A stretch of DNA of 46,645 bases from Thiotrichaceae bacterium (GCA_026989145.1 JALSJU010000101.1:1-46645); one strand, 5' to 3'. Counted from the stretch's first letter, positions 33,448-43,387 are shown. Numbers and translations: made by a program. The notes: a model not told the origin generated them from the sequence alone.

Positions 33448-34506
33448 ATGATTGAATTAAAAAACGATCGTTTTTTACGTGCATTATTAAGACAACCCGT
33501 CGATACCACCCCTATTTGGATTATGCGTCAAGCAGGTCGATACTTGCCAGAATATAAAGCGACACGTGCGAAAGCAGGTAGTTTTATGGACTTGTGTGAA
33601 AATCCTGATTTAGCCTGTGAAGTAACATTACAGCCGCTTAAGCGATATGACTTAGATGCAGCGATACTGTTTTCAGATATTTTAACAATTCCTGATGCGA
33701 TGGGGATGGGGCTTTACTTCTCTGAAGGTGAGGGGCCTAAGTTTAAAAATCCTGTACGTGATTTAGCTAGTATTCGAAATTTGCCTGACCCTGATCCTGA
33801 GCAAGAACTACGTTATGTTATGGATGCAGTTCGCACGATTCATCGAGAGTTAGGCGGTAGTGTGCCCTTAATTGGGTTTTCTGGTAGTCCGTGGACCTTA
33901 GCAACCTATATGGTTGAAGGTGGAACGACTAAAGATTTTGGCAAAGTAAAAGGTCTGCTGTTTGAATCACCTGAAGCGATGCACTTATTGTTGGATAAGC
34001 TAGCTAATAATGTAATAAAATATTTAAATGCACAAATTGCAGCAGGCGCTCAAGCTGTGATGATTTTTGATACATGGGGTGGGGTATTATCACCCGAAAA
34101 TTACAAGCTCTTCTCTTTAGCTTACATGCAAAAGATTGTATCTGGTCTGACTCGTGAAGCGGGTGGGCGACGAGTTCCAGTGACTTTGTTTACCAAAGGT
34201 GGTGGTCAATGGTTAGAGATTATGGCTGAAACGGGTTGCGATGCGTTGGGCTTGGATTGGACACAAGATATTGCAGATGCTCGTAAACGGGTAGGAAATA
34301 AAGTAGCCTTACAAGGAAATATGGACCCTTCAGTATTATACGGTTCACCAGAGGTGGTTCGTGAAGAGGCAAGAAAAGTCATGCAAGGTTTTGGTGAGGG
34401 TGATGGTCATGTGTTCAATTTAGGGCATGGTATTCATCAACATGTGAACCCTGATAACGTCAGTGTGCTTGTCGATGCCGTGCATGAGTTTGGCAAGCGG
34501 AATTAA
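33448..34506 (+). CDS. hemE: Uroporphyrinogen decarboxylase
   Basis: This 352-residue cytosolic enzyme makes coproporphyrinogen III from uroporphyrinogen III in haem synthesis. Active-site sequence is intact: [20 protein letters not shown] (Arg pair and loop near residues 22-40), the catalytic Asp in [33 protein letters not shown] (~143-159), and [16 protein letters not shown] near the end. It appears to be a single-gene unit. Confidence 0.97.
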   Translation: MIELKNDRFLRALLRQPVDTTPIWIMRQAGRYLPEYKATRAKAGSFMDLCENPDLACEVTLQPLKRYDLDAAILFSDILTIPDAMGMGLYFSEGEGPKFKNPVRDLASIRNLPDPDPEQELRYVMDAVRTIHRELGGSVPLIGFSGSPWTLATYMVEGGTTKDFGKVKGLLFESPEAMHLLLDKLANNVIKYLNAQIAAGAQAVMIFDTWGGVLSPENYKLFSLAYMQKIVSGLTREAGGRRVPVTLFTKGGGQWLEIMAETGCDALGLDWTQDIADARKRVGNKVALQGNMDPSVLYGSPEVVREEARKVMQGFGEGDGHVFNLGHGIHQHVNPDNVSVLVDAVHEFGKRN

Positions 34507-34830
34507 TAACTGCTACTAATTATTTAGTGAGACCTTTGTGCAACCTTGGAGACGATAGAAACGGCTGAAGCCCTAATTATCAAATTATTCATTTGAAATA
34601 ACAAAACAGTAAGATCGCTAAAATCGGATAAAAACACCACTAATTGAGGTGGGGATGAAGCTATAATGGGTTGCTAGCAATTTTTTCAACAAGAAGTGGT
34701 AGGTTTTTTGTTACAGTCTCGTTATTTTCACTCGTTCCACGAGTCGTGAAAGGTCTCTCATTTGTGTCTGTGTGGCTAAAAATATTTGAGCACGGTTTCT
34801 TCGTATAGAAGTAAGTTATCGATAAATGTG
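34507..34830. other. Gap between hemE and mrcA, mostly repeat C3
   Basis: The 324-base convergent gap is largely filled by the repeat at 34528-34760. The remaining 70 bases next to mrcA show no obvious terminator. Confidence 0.6.
34528..34760 (+). repeat. Repeat family C, full copy
   Basis: This 233-base element begins TGAGACCTTTGTGCAACC and ends CACGAGTCGTGAAAGGTCTCTCA; the ends are inverted repeats. Shared with 37711-37931 are GAAACGGCTGAA.CTCTAAT, ACAGTAAGATCGCTAA..TCGG, GGGTTGCTAGCAA.TTT.CAACAA and ATTTTCACTCGT. No coding frame was seen. The termini look like insertion-sequence ends, so a MITE derived from an IS is likely. Confidence 0.7.
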
Positions 34831-37440
34831 TCAATTAGCTCCTCCTTGAAGTTGTTGCAAACGTTGCTGTTCTCTTTGGCGAGCAATTGCTCGGCGTTCT
34901 TCATTTTGTTGACGTTGTAGTGTTTCACGGCGAATTCGTTCCAATTGCCTTATTCTACTAGCTTCATCGATTTCGTTTAAAGAAGATCTTTCAAGACGAA
35001 ACTGCTCTAGTACACGTTCTTTGGTTGCTTCGTCAGCATTTACCAGTGATCTCATGAGGCGCTTTTCCAGTATTTCATCAAGGTGTTCTTTCATATAAGA
35101 ACGAATCTCTTCTTCAGTAGGGATTTGCTCTGCTGTTAGTGCTTCTGTGATCGTTTCTTCTGTGTATTGGTTTGGTGGTATGCCTGTTTCTGCGTCAAGC
35201 TCTACATTGATTAAACCGCTGGGTGCAAAAAGTGGTAGTGGTTGGGTATCTTTTAGTGCGGTTTTCATAAAATCAATCCACAATGGTAAAGCAGCTCCTG
35301 CTGCAGTTTCTCTACGCCCGAGTGGTTTGATACGATCAAATCCAATCCATACTGTTGTTACATTGTTGGGGGTAAAACCACAGAACCACGCATCTTTTTG
35401 ATCATCTGTGGTTCCTGTTTTCCCCGCTAAGTCTTGACGACCTAGGATGGCACTTGCGCGGGCTGCGGTTCCGACTTGCGCAACACTGCGTAACATACTA
35501 TTAATCTGATAATTCACGTAGGGCTTCATAATACGTTTAGCAGGGTTTTTCATACTGTTCTTTAATAGTTCGCTGTTTGGTTTGCAGTTACTGGCACACA
35601 CTGCAACTGGGTCAGCGTTATAGACTTCCTCACCATTTCGATTAACAATCTTGCGGATGAAGTAGCTGTCAACTTTAAATCCGCCGTTTGCAAAGCTGGA
35701 ATAGGCTGTCGCCATTTCTAACGGTGTAGCTGAACCTGTTCCTAGGGTTAGAGTTAAATTATTAGGTAGGGTTTTTTCTTTAAAGCCAAACTTTTTTGCA
35801 TAGTTTATGGCATAGCCTAAGCCGATTTCTTGTAGCAAACGAATGGATACTAAATTTTTGGATTTAGCAAGCGCTGTTCTTAAGCGCATTGAGCCACTGT
35901 AATTATGGCCGTAGTTTTTGGGGTTCCAATTATTTTTATTGTTTTTAATTTCAATTGGCTCATCTAAAACGGTGGTTGCAGGTGAATAGCCCTTTGCGAG
36001 AGCAGCTGCATAAATAAAGGGTTTAAAGCTAGAGCCCGGCTGTCTTTGTGCTTGGGTAGCACGGTTAAACTTACTTAAATTATAATCAAAACCGCCGGCA
36101 ATGGCTTCAATAGCTCCATTATCTGGATTCATTGAAACCAGTGCTCCTGATACCTTTGGTAGTTGAGCGAGTTGCCAGTTTCCTTCTTTGTCTCTTTGTA
36201 CGCGTACAATATCTCCTACTTTTAGTACATCAGTGACTTTTTTAGGTCTTTTTCCACGTTTGTTTTCGTTGATATAAGGTTTAGCCCATTTAAGGCTTTT
36301 TAGTGATAGTGTAATCGGCTGGTTTTCTTTGTAAACGATTAAAGAGGCTTGTTTTTTTTCAGATTCTATAACTAGCGCGGGGTACAAGTCAGCGTATACA
36401 TGATAGCTTTTCAGCTTTTTTTGTTGATCTTTTAGAGAAGGGAAGTCACTTAATTGAATTGTATCTTCGCTGCCTCGATAACCATGGCGTTTCGTATATT
36501 TTAAAAGGTGCTTTCTGAGTAAAGAAATTACATTTTGTTGGGCTTTACTATTTAGAGTGGTATATATATTGAGACCAAGCTTGTAGATATTAGCCTCACC
36601 AAAGCGTTTAATGGCATCCGTACGCACCATCTCCGCCATGTAAGGGGCATAGGTTTGTGTTTCAACGCTATGAACTGCAGCACTTAATTCTTCGCTGACA
36701 GCAGCTTGGTATTGCTCGTTAGTTATGTAACTGAGCTCAAACATTCTTTTTAGAATGTAATCGCGGCGTGTTTTTGCTCGTTTAGGGTTACGTATGGGGT
36801 TGTAGGCAGAGGGGGCTTTGGGTAAACCTGCTATCATGGCACTTTGTGCAAGGCTAAGCTCTGCTACTTTTTTGCCGTAATATATTTCAGCTGCTGAGCC
36901 TACACCATATGAGCGTTTGCCTAGAAATATTTTATTGAGATAAAGTTCAAGAATCTCTTCTTTAGATAACTCCTCTTCAATCTTTAGCGCTAACAGTGCT
37001 TCCTTTAATTTACGGGTAATACTTCTTTCATTTGTTAGGTAAAAATTACGCGCCACTTGCATTGTAATGGTGCTTGCACCTTGGGTGATCCTACCTTTTT
37101 TAAGTACAGCAACAGCGGCACGGGCAATACCACGATAATCAACCCCTTTATGCTGATAAAACCTCGCATCTTCAATGGCGACAAATGCATTTTTTAAATT
37201 ATCAGGCGTCTCTTCAATATTTACTGGGCGACGCCTGTGTTGTCCGAATTCAGCAATCAGTTGATCATCAGCACTATAAACCCTGAGTGGTAATTGTAAT
37301 TGTGTATTTTTTAATTCATTAACAGAAGGTAGTTGTGGTAGATAGTAGAAGTACATGCCAACGATGGCAATGACCCCTATTATTGAGAGCATGACTATAG
37401 GTGCAATAAGGTATCGGTTGATAAATTTAAATAGTTTCAT
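34831..37440 (-). CDS. mrcA: Penicillin-binding protein 1A
   Basis: This 869-residue bifunctional murein synthase is anchored by one N-terminal helix (LIAPIVMLSIIGVIAIVGMY). The GT51 domain has catalytic Glu near 92 in VAIEDARFYQHKGVDYRG. An OB-like insert follows (~310-440). The transpeptidase domain has SSFK near 465 (RQPGSSFKPF), SKN near 520 (LAKSKNLVSI) and KTGT near 674. The C-terminal ~80 residues are a Glu/Arg/Gln-rich coil. It is divergent from pilM, the classic mrcA | pilMNOPQ order. Confidence 0.97.
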   Translation of the reverse strand: MKLFKFINRYLIAPIVMLSIIGVIAIVGMYFYYLPQLPSVNELKNTQLQLPLRVYSADDQLIAEFGQHRRRPVNIEETPDNLKNAFVAIEDARFYQHKGVDYRGIARAAVAVLKKGRITQGASTITMQVARNFYLTNERSITRKLKEALLALKIEEELSKEEILELYLNKIFLGKRSYGVGSAAEIYYGKKVAELSLAQSAMIAGLPKAPSAYNPIRNPKRAKTRRDYILKRMFELSYITNEQYQAAVSEELSAAVHSVETQTYAPYMAEMVRTDAIKRFGEANIYKLGLNIYTTLNSKAQQNVISLLRKHLLKYTKRHGYRGSEDTIQLSDFPSLKDQQKKLKSYHVYADLYPALVIESEKKQASLIVYKENQPITLSLKSLKWAKPYINENKRGKRPKKVTDVLKVGDIVRVQRDKEGNWQLAQLPKVSGALVSMNPDNGAIEAIAGGFDYNLSKFNRATQAQRQPGSSFKPFIYAAALAKGYSPATTVLDEPIEIKNNKNNWNPKNYGHNYSGSMRLRTALAKSKNLVSIRLLQEIGLGYAINYAKKFGFKEKTLPNNLTLTLGTGSATPLEMATAYSSFANGGFKVDSYFIRKIVNRNGEEVYNADPVAVCASNCKPNSELLKNSMKNPAKRIMKPYVNYQINSMLRSVAQVGTAARASAILGRQDLAGKTGTTDDQKDAWFCGFTPNNVTTVWIGFDRIKPLGRRETAAGAALPLWIDFMKTALKDTQPLPLFAPSGLINVELDAETGIPPNQYTEETITEALTAEQIPTEEEIRSYMKEHLDEILEKRLMRSLVNADEATKERVLEQFRLERSSLNEIDEASRIRQLERIRRETLQRQQNEERRAIARQREQQRLQQLQGGAN

Positions 37441-37500
37441 AGTTTACGTAGTAAAGCCCAGCGATTAAATAATGAGTGTTTTTATTTTGAGATAACACCA

Positions 37501-37677
37501 TTAAGGAAACCCTGATTAAGTCCAATTATTTTTAGCTTGCCAAATCCGCCGATATTTTCCACGAAGATCGGCGCAATAGATCGGCGCAATAGAATAACTA
37601 TTACGTCTCACTTCATGAAAAATAGCGACAGATTTTTCTGCGCTAAATTCTAATCGACTTAATCAGGTTCTCCTTAA
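37501..37677 (+). repeat. TTAA-ended inverted-repeat element, family A, copy 3
   Basis: This 177-base element begins TTAAGGAAACCCTGATTAAG and ends CTTAATCAGGTTCTCCTTAA, a clear inverted pair. Its core matches copy A2 closely but contains a 13-base direct duplication (ATCGGCGCAATAG at 37567-37579 and 37580-37592). Confidence 0.85.
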
Positions 37678-37710
37678 ATAAATATGCATTTATATGATGA
37701 ATCTTTATTA

Positions 37711-37931
37711 TGAGAGCATTGCACGAGTCGCTGGAAAAAGAAACGGCTAAAACTCTAATAATTGAGTTATCCATTTAAATTGCAAACGGTAAGCTCACTA
37801 AGGTCGGCTGAATTTTCCTGATAGAGGCGAAAAATGCTGTTAGTAACGGGTTGCTAGCAAGTTTCCAACAAAAAGTAGTGAAACTTCTGTTATTTTTACT
37901 CGTCAGCCGAGTCGTACAAAAATGTCCCATT
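37711..37931 (+). repeat. Repeat family C, second full copy
   Basis: This 221-base copy begins TGAGAGCATTGCACGAGTCG and ends CCGAGTCGTACAAAAATGTCCCA, with the same internal landmarks as 34528-34760. Ends are more eroded than in that copy. It lies upstream of pilM. Confidence 0.65.
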
Positions 37932-38131
37932 ATACGGAACGATCAGACAAAACCGAAGCAGAACCGTTCAATTTTAAAGAAATACTACCGCCTGTCTAAA
38001 GTAAGGGCCATTTAAGAGAAAGAAGGTAGACACTCCCTGATAAGCTCGCTAGTATTACTTAAAGAAATAAAAGGTGACGCACAAATCTAATGTGTATCAT
38101 AAAATAATAACAATAAATAGGACTAGAATCT

Positions 38132-39187
38132 GTGTTTTCTTTATCCAGTAAAAAAGGCAATTTGCTTGGCATTGATATAAGTTCATCAGCGGTTAAGTTG
38201 ATCGAACTATCTCGTAGCAAAGGCAATAACTACCGTGTTGATAGCTATGCAGTAACTTCGCTTGCCGAAGGTGTAACTAGTGAACGTGATATCAATGAGG
38301 CTGAGCAAGTAGGCGAAGCGATTAAGCAAGTGGTTAAAAAGAGCCGCACTAAGAGCCGTCGTTGTGCTTTGGGGATTCCATCATCTCAAGCGATTAATAA
38401 AATAATCTCATTACCTGCTTCAATACCAGCATCTGAAATGGAAGCTCAAGTATCACTTGAAGCAGAACAATATATTCCTTATCCAATGGATGAAGTTAAC
38501 TTTGATTTTGAGGTGTTAGGCCCCTCAGCAACATCATCAGAAATGGTTGATGTGTTGATTGCGGGTACGCGCACTGAGAATGTTGAGGTACGACTTGCGG
38601 CTGCTGAGATGGCGGGGCTTGATGTTGAAATTATCGACTTAGAGTCTCACGCGGTTGAATTACTTTTTAAAACCATGATTGATGACCTTGATAAGCATGA
38701 AGTATTGGCTACGGTTGACTTTGGTGCATCAATGACAGGTATTAACGTGTTTGAAAACGGTAAAGTGGTATTCTCTCGAGAGCAAGTTTTTGGTGGTAAA
38801 CAACTTACTCAAGAGATTACGCAACGTTATGGTCTGACTTATTCTGAAGCGGGTCTTGCTAAAAAGACAGGTAATCTTCCTGAAGGTTATATTCCTGAGG
38901 TCTTAGATCCTTTTAGAGAGAATATGGTAAGACAGGTACAACGTTTTTTACAGTTCTATTACGCATCAACACAAAACGATAAAGTGGATAAAGTCTTATT
39001 ATCAGGTGGTTGCGCAAGTCTTCCAGGAATCGATGAGCAAATTCAAGAAGTGATTGGTATACCAACAGCTTTGGCGAATCCATTTGCTAATGTCGTTTTA
39101 CATTCAAAAGTAAATCCTGCACGTTTTACCAGTGATATCCCCGCGATGTTAGTTCCTGCAGGTTTAGCTTTAAGAGGGTTTGAATAA
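38132..39187 (+). CDS. pilM: Type IV pilus inner-membrane platform protein PilM
   Basis: This 351-residue cytosolic actin-like protein forms the PilMNOP alignment complex with the N-terminus of PilN. It has the phosphate-1 loop LGIDISSSAVKLIELS near residues 12-27, later FGASMTGINVFENG, and the adenosine motif LLSGGCASLPGI near 290. The start is GTG 38132 with AGGA upstream. TAATG overlap couples it to pilN. Confidence 0.96.
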   Translation: MFSLSSKKGNLLGIDISSSAVKLIELSRSKGNNYRVDSYAVTSLAEGVTSERDINEAEQVGEAIKQVVKKSRTKSRRCALGIPSSQAINKIISLPASIPASEMEAQVSLEAEQYIPYPMDEVNFDFEVLGPSATSSEMVDVLIAGTRTENVEVRLAAAEMAGLDVEIIDLESHAVELLFKTMIDDLDKHEVLATVDFGASMTGINVFENGKVVFSREQVFGGKQLTQEITQRYGLTYSEAGLAKKTGNLPEGYIPEVLDPFRENMVRQVQRFLQFYYASTQNDKVDKVLLSGGCASLPGIDEQIQEVIGIPTALANPFANVVLHSKVNPARFTSDIPAMLVPAGLALRGFE

Positions 39188-39777
39188 TGTCAGGCATTAA
39201 TTTACTACCATGGCGTGAAGCGGCTCGTAAAAAGAGTCAGCAACAATTTGTTATGTCTGTTGTGGGTGCATTAGCGGTAGGTGCTGCTGTTGTAGCTGGT
39301 GGTTACACTTATATGGAGGGGCAAATATCTTATCAAAATGAGCGTAATGCCTATATTGATAAAGAGATTAAGCGACTTGATAAAGTGTTAGCTGAAATTA
39401 AAACGTTGGATGCAAACCGTAAAGCATTATTAGATCGCATTGCGGTTATTGAACGTTTACAGTCAACACGACCTGGAATCGTACATTTATTTGATGAAAT
39501 GGTTAATGCATTACCCAAAGGTTTGTATTTAACCAAACTGCAGCAAACAAATGATAAAATCAAGCTGGAAGGAAAAGCAGAGTCAAGTGCACGCGTATCA
39601 AGTTATATGAATCGTTTAAATTCATCACCTTGGTTGAGCTCATCTGATTTGAATACAATTTCTATTGATACTAAAAATAAAAATAAGGCTGGTTATAGCA
39701 ATCTACGTTACTTTAGTTTGAATGTGACACAGCTATTAAAGTCAGGTGAAGATAAGGAGCAAGACAATGGCAATTGA
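39187..39777 (+). CDS. pilN: Type IV pilus assembly protein PilN
   Basis: This 196-residue bitopic inner-membrane protein has the PilM-binding N-terminus INLLPWREAARKKS, one helix (~20-40, FVMSVVGALAVGAAVVAGGY), a coiled coil (IDKEIKRLDKVLAEIKTL) and a periplasmic ferredoxin-like domain (LVNALPKGLYLTKLQQ-like). It overlaps pilO. Confidence 0.95.
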   Translation: MSGINLLPWREAARKKSQQQFVMSVVGALAVGAAVVAGGYTYMEGQISYQNERNAYIDKEIKRLDKVLAEIKTLDANRKALLDRIAVIERLQSTRPGIVHLFDEMVNALPKGLYLTKLQQTNDKIKLEGKAESSARVSSYMNRLNSSPWLSSSDLNTISIDTKNKNKAGYSNLRYFSLNVTQLLKSGEDKEQDNGN

Positions 39778-40387
39778 TCTACAAGAATTAAATAGCTTAA
39801 TCGAAGATCCAGCTAATGTATCAATGCCGATTAAAGCTGGAGCGGTAGCAGCTGTATTTGGCCTGGTACTATTTATGGGATACAAGCTGGTGATCGTAGA
39901 TCAGTTGGCTGCTCTCAAAAAGGTCGAAGCTCAGGAAAAAGAAAAGCGTGCAGCTTATGTTATCAAGCAAAAGCGCGCCAATAAATTACCTGCGTTTAAA
40001 ACACAACTAGAAGAGATGGAAACATCGTTTAGTGCGTTGAAAGATCAGCTACCGAGTGATACTGAAATACCAGGATTAATTCTTGATATATCAGAGAAAG
40101 GTTTAAGTAACGGTCTGGAAATTGATTTATTCGAACCTAAGCCTGAAATTCATAAAGAGTTTTTTGCTGAAAAGCCGATAAAACTTAAAGCAAAAGGGAC
40201 ATATAATGAGTTGGCTGGTTTTGTTAGTGATTTATCCGCATTACCACGAATTGTAACGATTAATGATATTCATTTAACGAGTATTGTTGATAAGGCTGAT
40301 AAAAAGAAAAGAAAAGGAAATCAAAAGCTCGTGTTAGATGCAACTATCAAGACATTTAGATATTTAGATGAAGAAGAGGGTAGCTAA
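39767..40387 (+). CDS. pilO: Type IV pilus assembly protein PilO
   Basis: The start is ATG 39767 (MAIDLQELNSLIEDPANVSM), preceded by AAGGAG, giving 206 residues. A single helix lies near 24-42 (AAVFGLVLFMGYKLVIV), then a coiled coil and a periplasmic domain with the family segment LPSDTEIPGLILDISEKGLS. It dimerises with PilN in the alignment complex. It overlaps pilN by 11 bases. Confidence 0.94.
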   Translation: MAIDLQELNSLIEDPANVSMPIKAGAVAAVFGLVLFMGYKLVIVDQLAALKKVEAQEKEKRAAYVIKQKRANKLPAFKTQLEEMETSFSALKDQLPSDTEIPGLILDISEKGLSNGLEIDLFEPKPEIHKEFFAEKPIKLKAKGTYNELAGFVSDLSALPRIVTINDIHLTSIVDKADKKKRKGNQKLVLDATIKTFRYLDEEEGS

Positions 40388-40388
40388 A

Positions 40389-40961
40389 ATGTTATTCAAT
40401 CATAATAAAAATAAATCATTGGGTTTTGTAAAAACATTTAAAAAAGCACCTTTAGCAATTGGTTTGTGTAGTTCATTATTGTTGCTCTCAGGTTGTAATG
40501 ACAGTATCAGTGATTTAGACCAGTTTTTTGCAGAAGAAAGGGCAAAACCAGCTGCACCGATAGCGCCTATTCCAGAGGTTAAACCCTACTTACGCTACGC
40601 TTATCCAGCGCATGATAAAGATCCGTTTAACGCGGCAATGATGGCACCAGAACCTGGACAACGTGAAGTGAGTGATAACGGTATTCGTATTGATACCACA
40701 CGAGTTCCGGAGTTTTTAGAAGGTTACCCTTTAGATAGTTTAAGAATGGTAGGTACTGTTCATAAAGATAATACTTTATGGGCTCTAATTAAAATTCCTG
40801 ATGGCGCCGTTCAGAGTGTAAAAGCCGGTAATTACCTTGGACAAAACTACGGAAAAATTGTTTCAATTTCAGATGTGAAATTAGAGCTAAAAGAAACAGT
40901 GTCAAATGGGTTGGGTGGTTATGAAAAGAAAGAAACATCCATCGCACTAAATCAAGATTAA
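40389..40961 (+). CDS. pilP: Type IV pilus lipoprotein PilP
   Basis: The start is ATG 40389, with AGAGGG nine bases upstream; an earlier in-frame ATG at 40368 lies inside pilO. The 190-residue product has a lipoprotein signal (LGLCSSLLLLSGCNDS-type; LSGC), a Pro-rich stretch (AAPIAPIPEVKPYLRYAYPA) and the HR-fold domain that meets the PilQ N0 domain (LDSLRMVGTVHKDNTLWALI, VKAGNYLGQNYGKIV). Confidence 0.94.
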   Translation: MLFNHNKNKSLGFVKTFKKAPLAIGLCSSLLLLSGCNDSISDLDQFFAEERAKPAAPIAPIPEVKPYLRYAYPAHDKDPFNAAMMAPEPGQREVSDNGIRIDTTRVPEFLEGYPLDSLRMVGTVHKDNTLWALIKIPDGAVQSVKAGNYLGQNYGKIVSISDVKLELKETVSNGLGGYEKKETSIALNQD

Positions 40962-41019
40962 CGAACCATCAAATTACAATAACTAATATATTAAAAATAA
41001 AAAGAAGTGGGTTAAAAAC

Positions 41020-43266
41020 ATGAAAATTATTACACGTACACTACTCGGTTTGAGCTTGCCAGCGTTACTGCTTGCAACAGGTACTACTTATGCTGAAGCA
41101 CGTTTACAAAGTATTGACTCTGCAGTACAAGCTGGTAAAACAACATTGCGTTTACACTTTGATAGTAAGGTGGGAATGCCGAAGAGCTTTGCGATGAGAG
41201 GTGGAAAAAGTATCGTGCTTGATTTCCCAGGAGCAGACTCATCCATACTTAAGCGTAGTAAGCGTTTTAACTCCCGCTCATTAAAAGATGTTAAATTTGC
41301 TAAAGGTGCCAATAAACTTCGCGTTATGGTGTCACTTAACAAATTAACCAAATACTCAACACGATTGCAAGGCAATGATGTGGTATTAACTTTTGATGAT
41401 AATCAAGGTAACCGTCAACAACCACGTTTAGCGGCACAAGCTGCGCAACAGAAACGTATTCAAGCACAAAGACAAGCTCAAGCGCAACGAAACGCCCTGG
41501 CACAAAGAAATGCAAACGCCGCTAGACAAAAAGCGGTCAGCCGTCGGGCAGTAGCTAGTAACTATGTTGCTCGTCCACCGGCTCAGACATCACGCTTTAA
41601 CCCAAGACAACAAAATGTCGCATATAGAGCGCCTCAACAGCGTGCGCAACACGGTGGTGCAAGAGTATTGGGTGCTATTGACTTCCAAAGAACGCAGGCA
41701 GGTGGCGGACGTGCGGTCATAAAACTACCACATCCTTCCACAGTCGTTGAGTCACGTAAAGTGGGTAACGTCGTTGAAATCACGGTTAAAAATGTACGCG
41801 CACGTAGTGGGAATAAACGTATCGACGTAACAGACTTTGCAACACCAGCATCTTATTTGGATGTGACTCAAAGCGGTCGTGATGTGAAAATTAGAGTGTT
41901 GGCTAATGCAGCATTTAATTACAATGCACTTAAACAAGGTAATAACTATGTAGTTAACTTCAAAAAAGTTAATGCGAAGGTTGCCAAGAATCCTTTTGAG
42001 CTAAAAAAGAAGCATTACACCGGTAAGAAGCTTTCTTTAAACTTCCAAGATATTGAAGTTCGCTCTGTATTACAGCTACTTGCTGACTTTACTGATAAAA
42101 ATATTGTTGTAAGTGATACCGTGAAAGGCAATATCACACTGCGTTTAAAAGATGTGCCTTGGGATCAAGCTTTAGATATCGTGCTTGAAACCAAAGGATT
42201 AGCGATGCGTAGTAACGGCAACGTAATTTGGATTGCACCTGCAACTGAGCTAGAAGCTAAAGAGCAACGTGAAATGCAAGCGCTTAAACGCAAACAAGCT
42301 TTAGAGCCATTAGTTACAGAATATATTTCTGTTAACTATGCGAAAGTTGAAGAGCTAGCGGGTCTTGTAAAATCATCAGCAGGCAAAGATGAAGGCTCAT
42401 TATTATCTAAGCGAGGCAGCGTATCGGTCGATAAACGTACTAATACCTTGTTAGTACAAGATACTGCGGATCGCGTAAGTGAAATCCGTGCGATGGTAAA
42501 GACCTTAGATGTTTCTGTTAGACAGGTATCGGTTGAATCACGTATCGTTATTGCATCGGATGAGTTTAGTAAAGATTTAGGTACACGATTTGGTGTAACT
42601 CAATTTGGTAAAAACCTATCAACTTCAGGAAGCCTTGCTTCAACCTCATCAATGAGTAATGACTTATTAGGTGGCTCTGGAAATGTTGGTCTACCTTCAT
42701 TGAATGATCGCTTAAATGTTAATATGCCGATACCAGGCGCGGCCAAAATGGCTTTCTCTATCCTAAGTAAAGATTACTTGATTGACCTTGAGCTATCAGC
42801 ACTTCAGGCGGAAAACAAAGGTGAGATCGTATCAACACCGCGTGTGGTAACGGCTGATAAAAAGAAAGCGATGATCGAGCAAGGTGTTGAAATACCTTAT
42901 AAGACAGTGAGTTCATCAGGTACCAAAGTACAGTTTAAGAAGGCCGTACTGGCTCTTGAAGTAACGCCGCAAATCACACCAGATGAGCATGTTATTATGG
43001 ACCTTAAAGTCAGCCAAGATACAGTTGGTGCGATTTATGATGGTGTGCCAAGTATTAATACTCGTGAAGTGAATACACAGGTATTAGTTGAAAATGGACA
43101 GACTGTTGTATTGGGTGGTGTTCATGAAGAAATTAACTCGAAGAAAATTGATAAAGTACCCGTGCTAGGTGATGTACCGATCATTGGTAAGCTCTTTCAG
43201 AGAACCTTCAATCGTGACAATAAACGTGAGCTACTTATTTTTGTAACACCAAAAATATTGAAATAA
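41020..43266 (+). CDS. pilQ: Type IV pilus secretin PilQ
   Basis: This 748-residue outer-membrane channel for the pilus has a signal peptide at ~1-26 (LLGLSLPALLLATGTTYAEA). Two AMIN peptidoglycan-binding domains (~28-130 and ~215-320) are separated by an unusually long Gln/Arg/Ala-rich linker. An STN/N0 domain follows (~335-405, ISLNFQDIEVRSVLQLLAD-like), then N1 and the secretin barrel (~570-748) ending VPVLGDVPIIGKLFQRTF. It closes the pil operon; a terminator follows. Confidence 0.97.
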   Translation: MKIITRTLLGLSLPALLLATGTTYAEARLQSIDSAVQAGKTTLRLHFDSKVGMPKSFAMRGGKSIVLDFPGADSSILKRSKRFNSRSLKDVKFAKGANKLRVMVSLNKLTKYSTRLQGNDVVLTFDDNQGNRQQPRLAAQAAQQKRIQAQRQAQAQRNALAQRNANAARQKAVSRRAVASNYVARPPAQTSRFNPRQQNVAYRAPQQRAQHGGARVLGAIDFQRTQAGGGRAVIKLPHPSTVVESRKVGNVVEITVKNVRARSGNKRIDVTDFATPASYLDVTQSGRDVKIRVLANAAFNYNALKQGNNYVVNFKKVNAKVAKNPFELKKKHYTGKKLSLNFQDIEVRSVLQLLADFTDKNIVVSDTVKGNITLRLKDVPWDQALDIVLETKGLAMRSNGNVIWIAPATELEAKEQREMQALKRKQALEPLVTEYISVNYAKVEELAGLVKSSAGKDEGSLLSKRGSVSVDKRTNTLLVQDTADRVSEIRAMVKTLDVSVRQVSVESRIVIASDEFSKDLGTRFGVTQFGKNLSTSGSLASTSSMSNDLLGGSGNVGLPSLNDRLNVNMPIPGAAKMAFSILSKDYLIDLELSALQAENKGEIVSTPRVVTADKKKAMIEQGVEIPYKTVSSSGTKVQFKKAVLALEVTPQITPDEHVIMDLKVSQDTVGAIYDGVPSINTREVNTQVLVENGQTVVLGGVHEEINSKKIDKVPVLGDVPIIGKLFQRTFNRDNKRELLIFVTPKILK

Positions 43267-43286
43267 ATATCGTTTATATGTTTAAC

Positions 43287-43317
43287 AAAAAGGCTGGGTA
43301 CCCCAGCCTTTTTTTAT
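43287..43317 (+). terminator. Terminator after pilQ
   Basis: AAAAAGGCTGGG-GTA-CCCCAGCCTTTTTTT: strong stem with T-run, separating pilQ from aroK. Confidence 0.93.
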
Positions 43318-43387
43318 TGCTTTAAAAAATTGCCTTAAAAGTTAGTTTAACTTGATTCCTGCTGAAGCAACTGGCATAAAAGACAGT

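Larger units (their letters stand above)
37441..38131. other. Divergent gap mrcA/pilM with two stacked repeats
   Basis: The 691-base region contains repeat A3 (37501-37677) and, 33 bases later, repeat C4 (37711-37931). The last 200 bases before pilM are A+T-rich, with a likely pilM leader and GTG start. Promoters for both genes must lie around or inside the repeats. Confidence 0.6.

Noticed and set aside
37441-38131. CRISPR array or insertion sequence in the repeat-rich mrcA-pilM gap
   Set aside because: There are two unrelated single elements, no regular spacers and no transposase frame.
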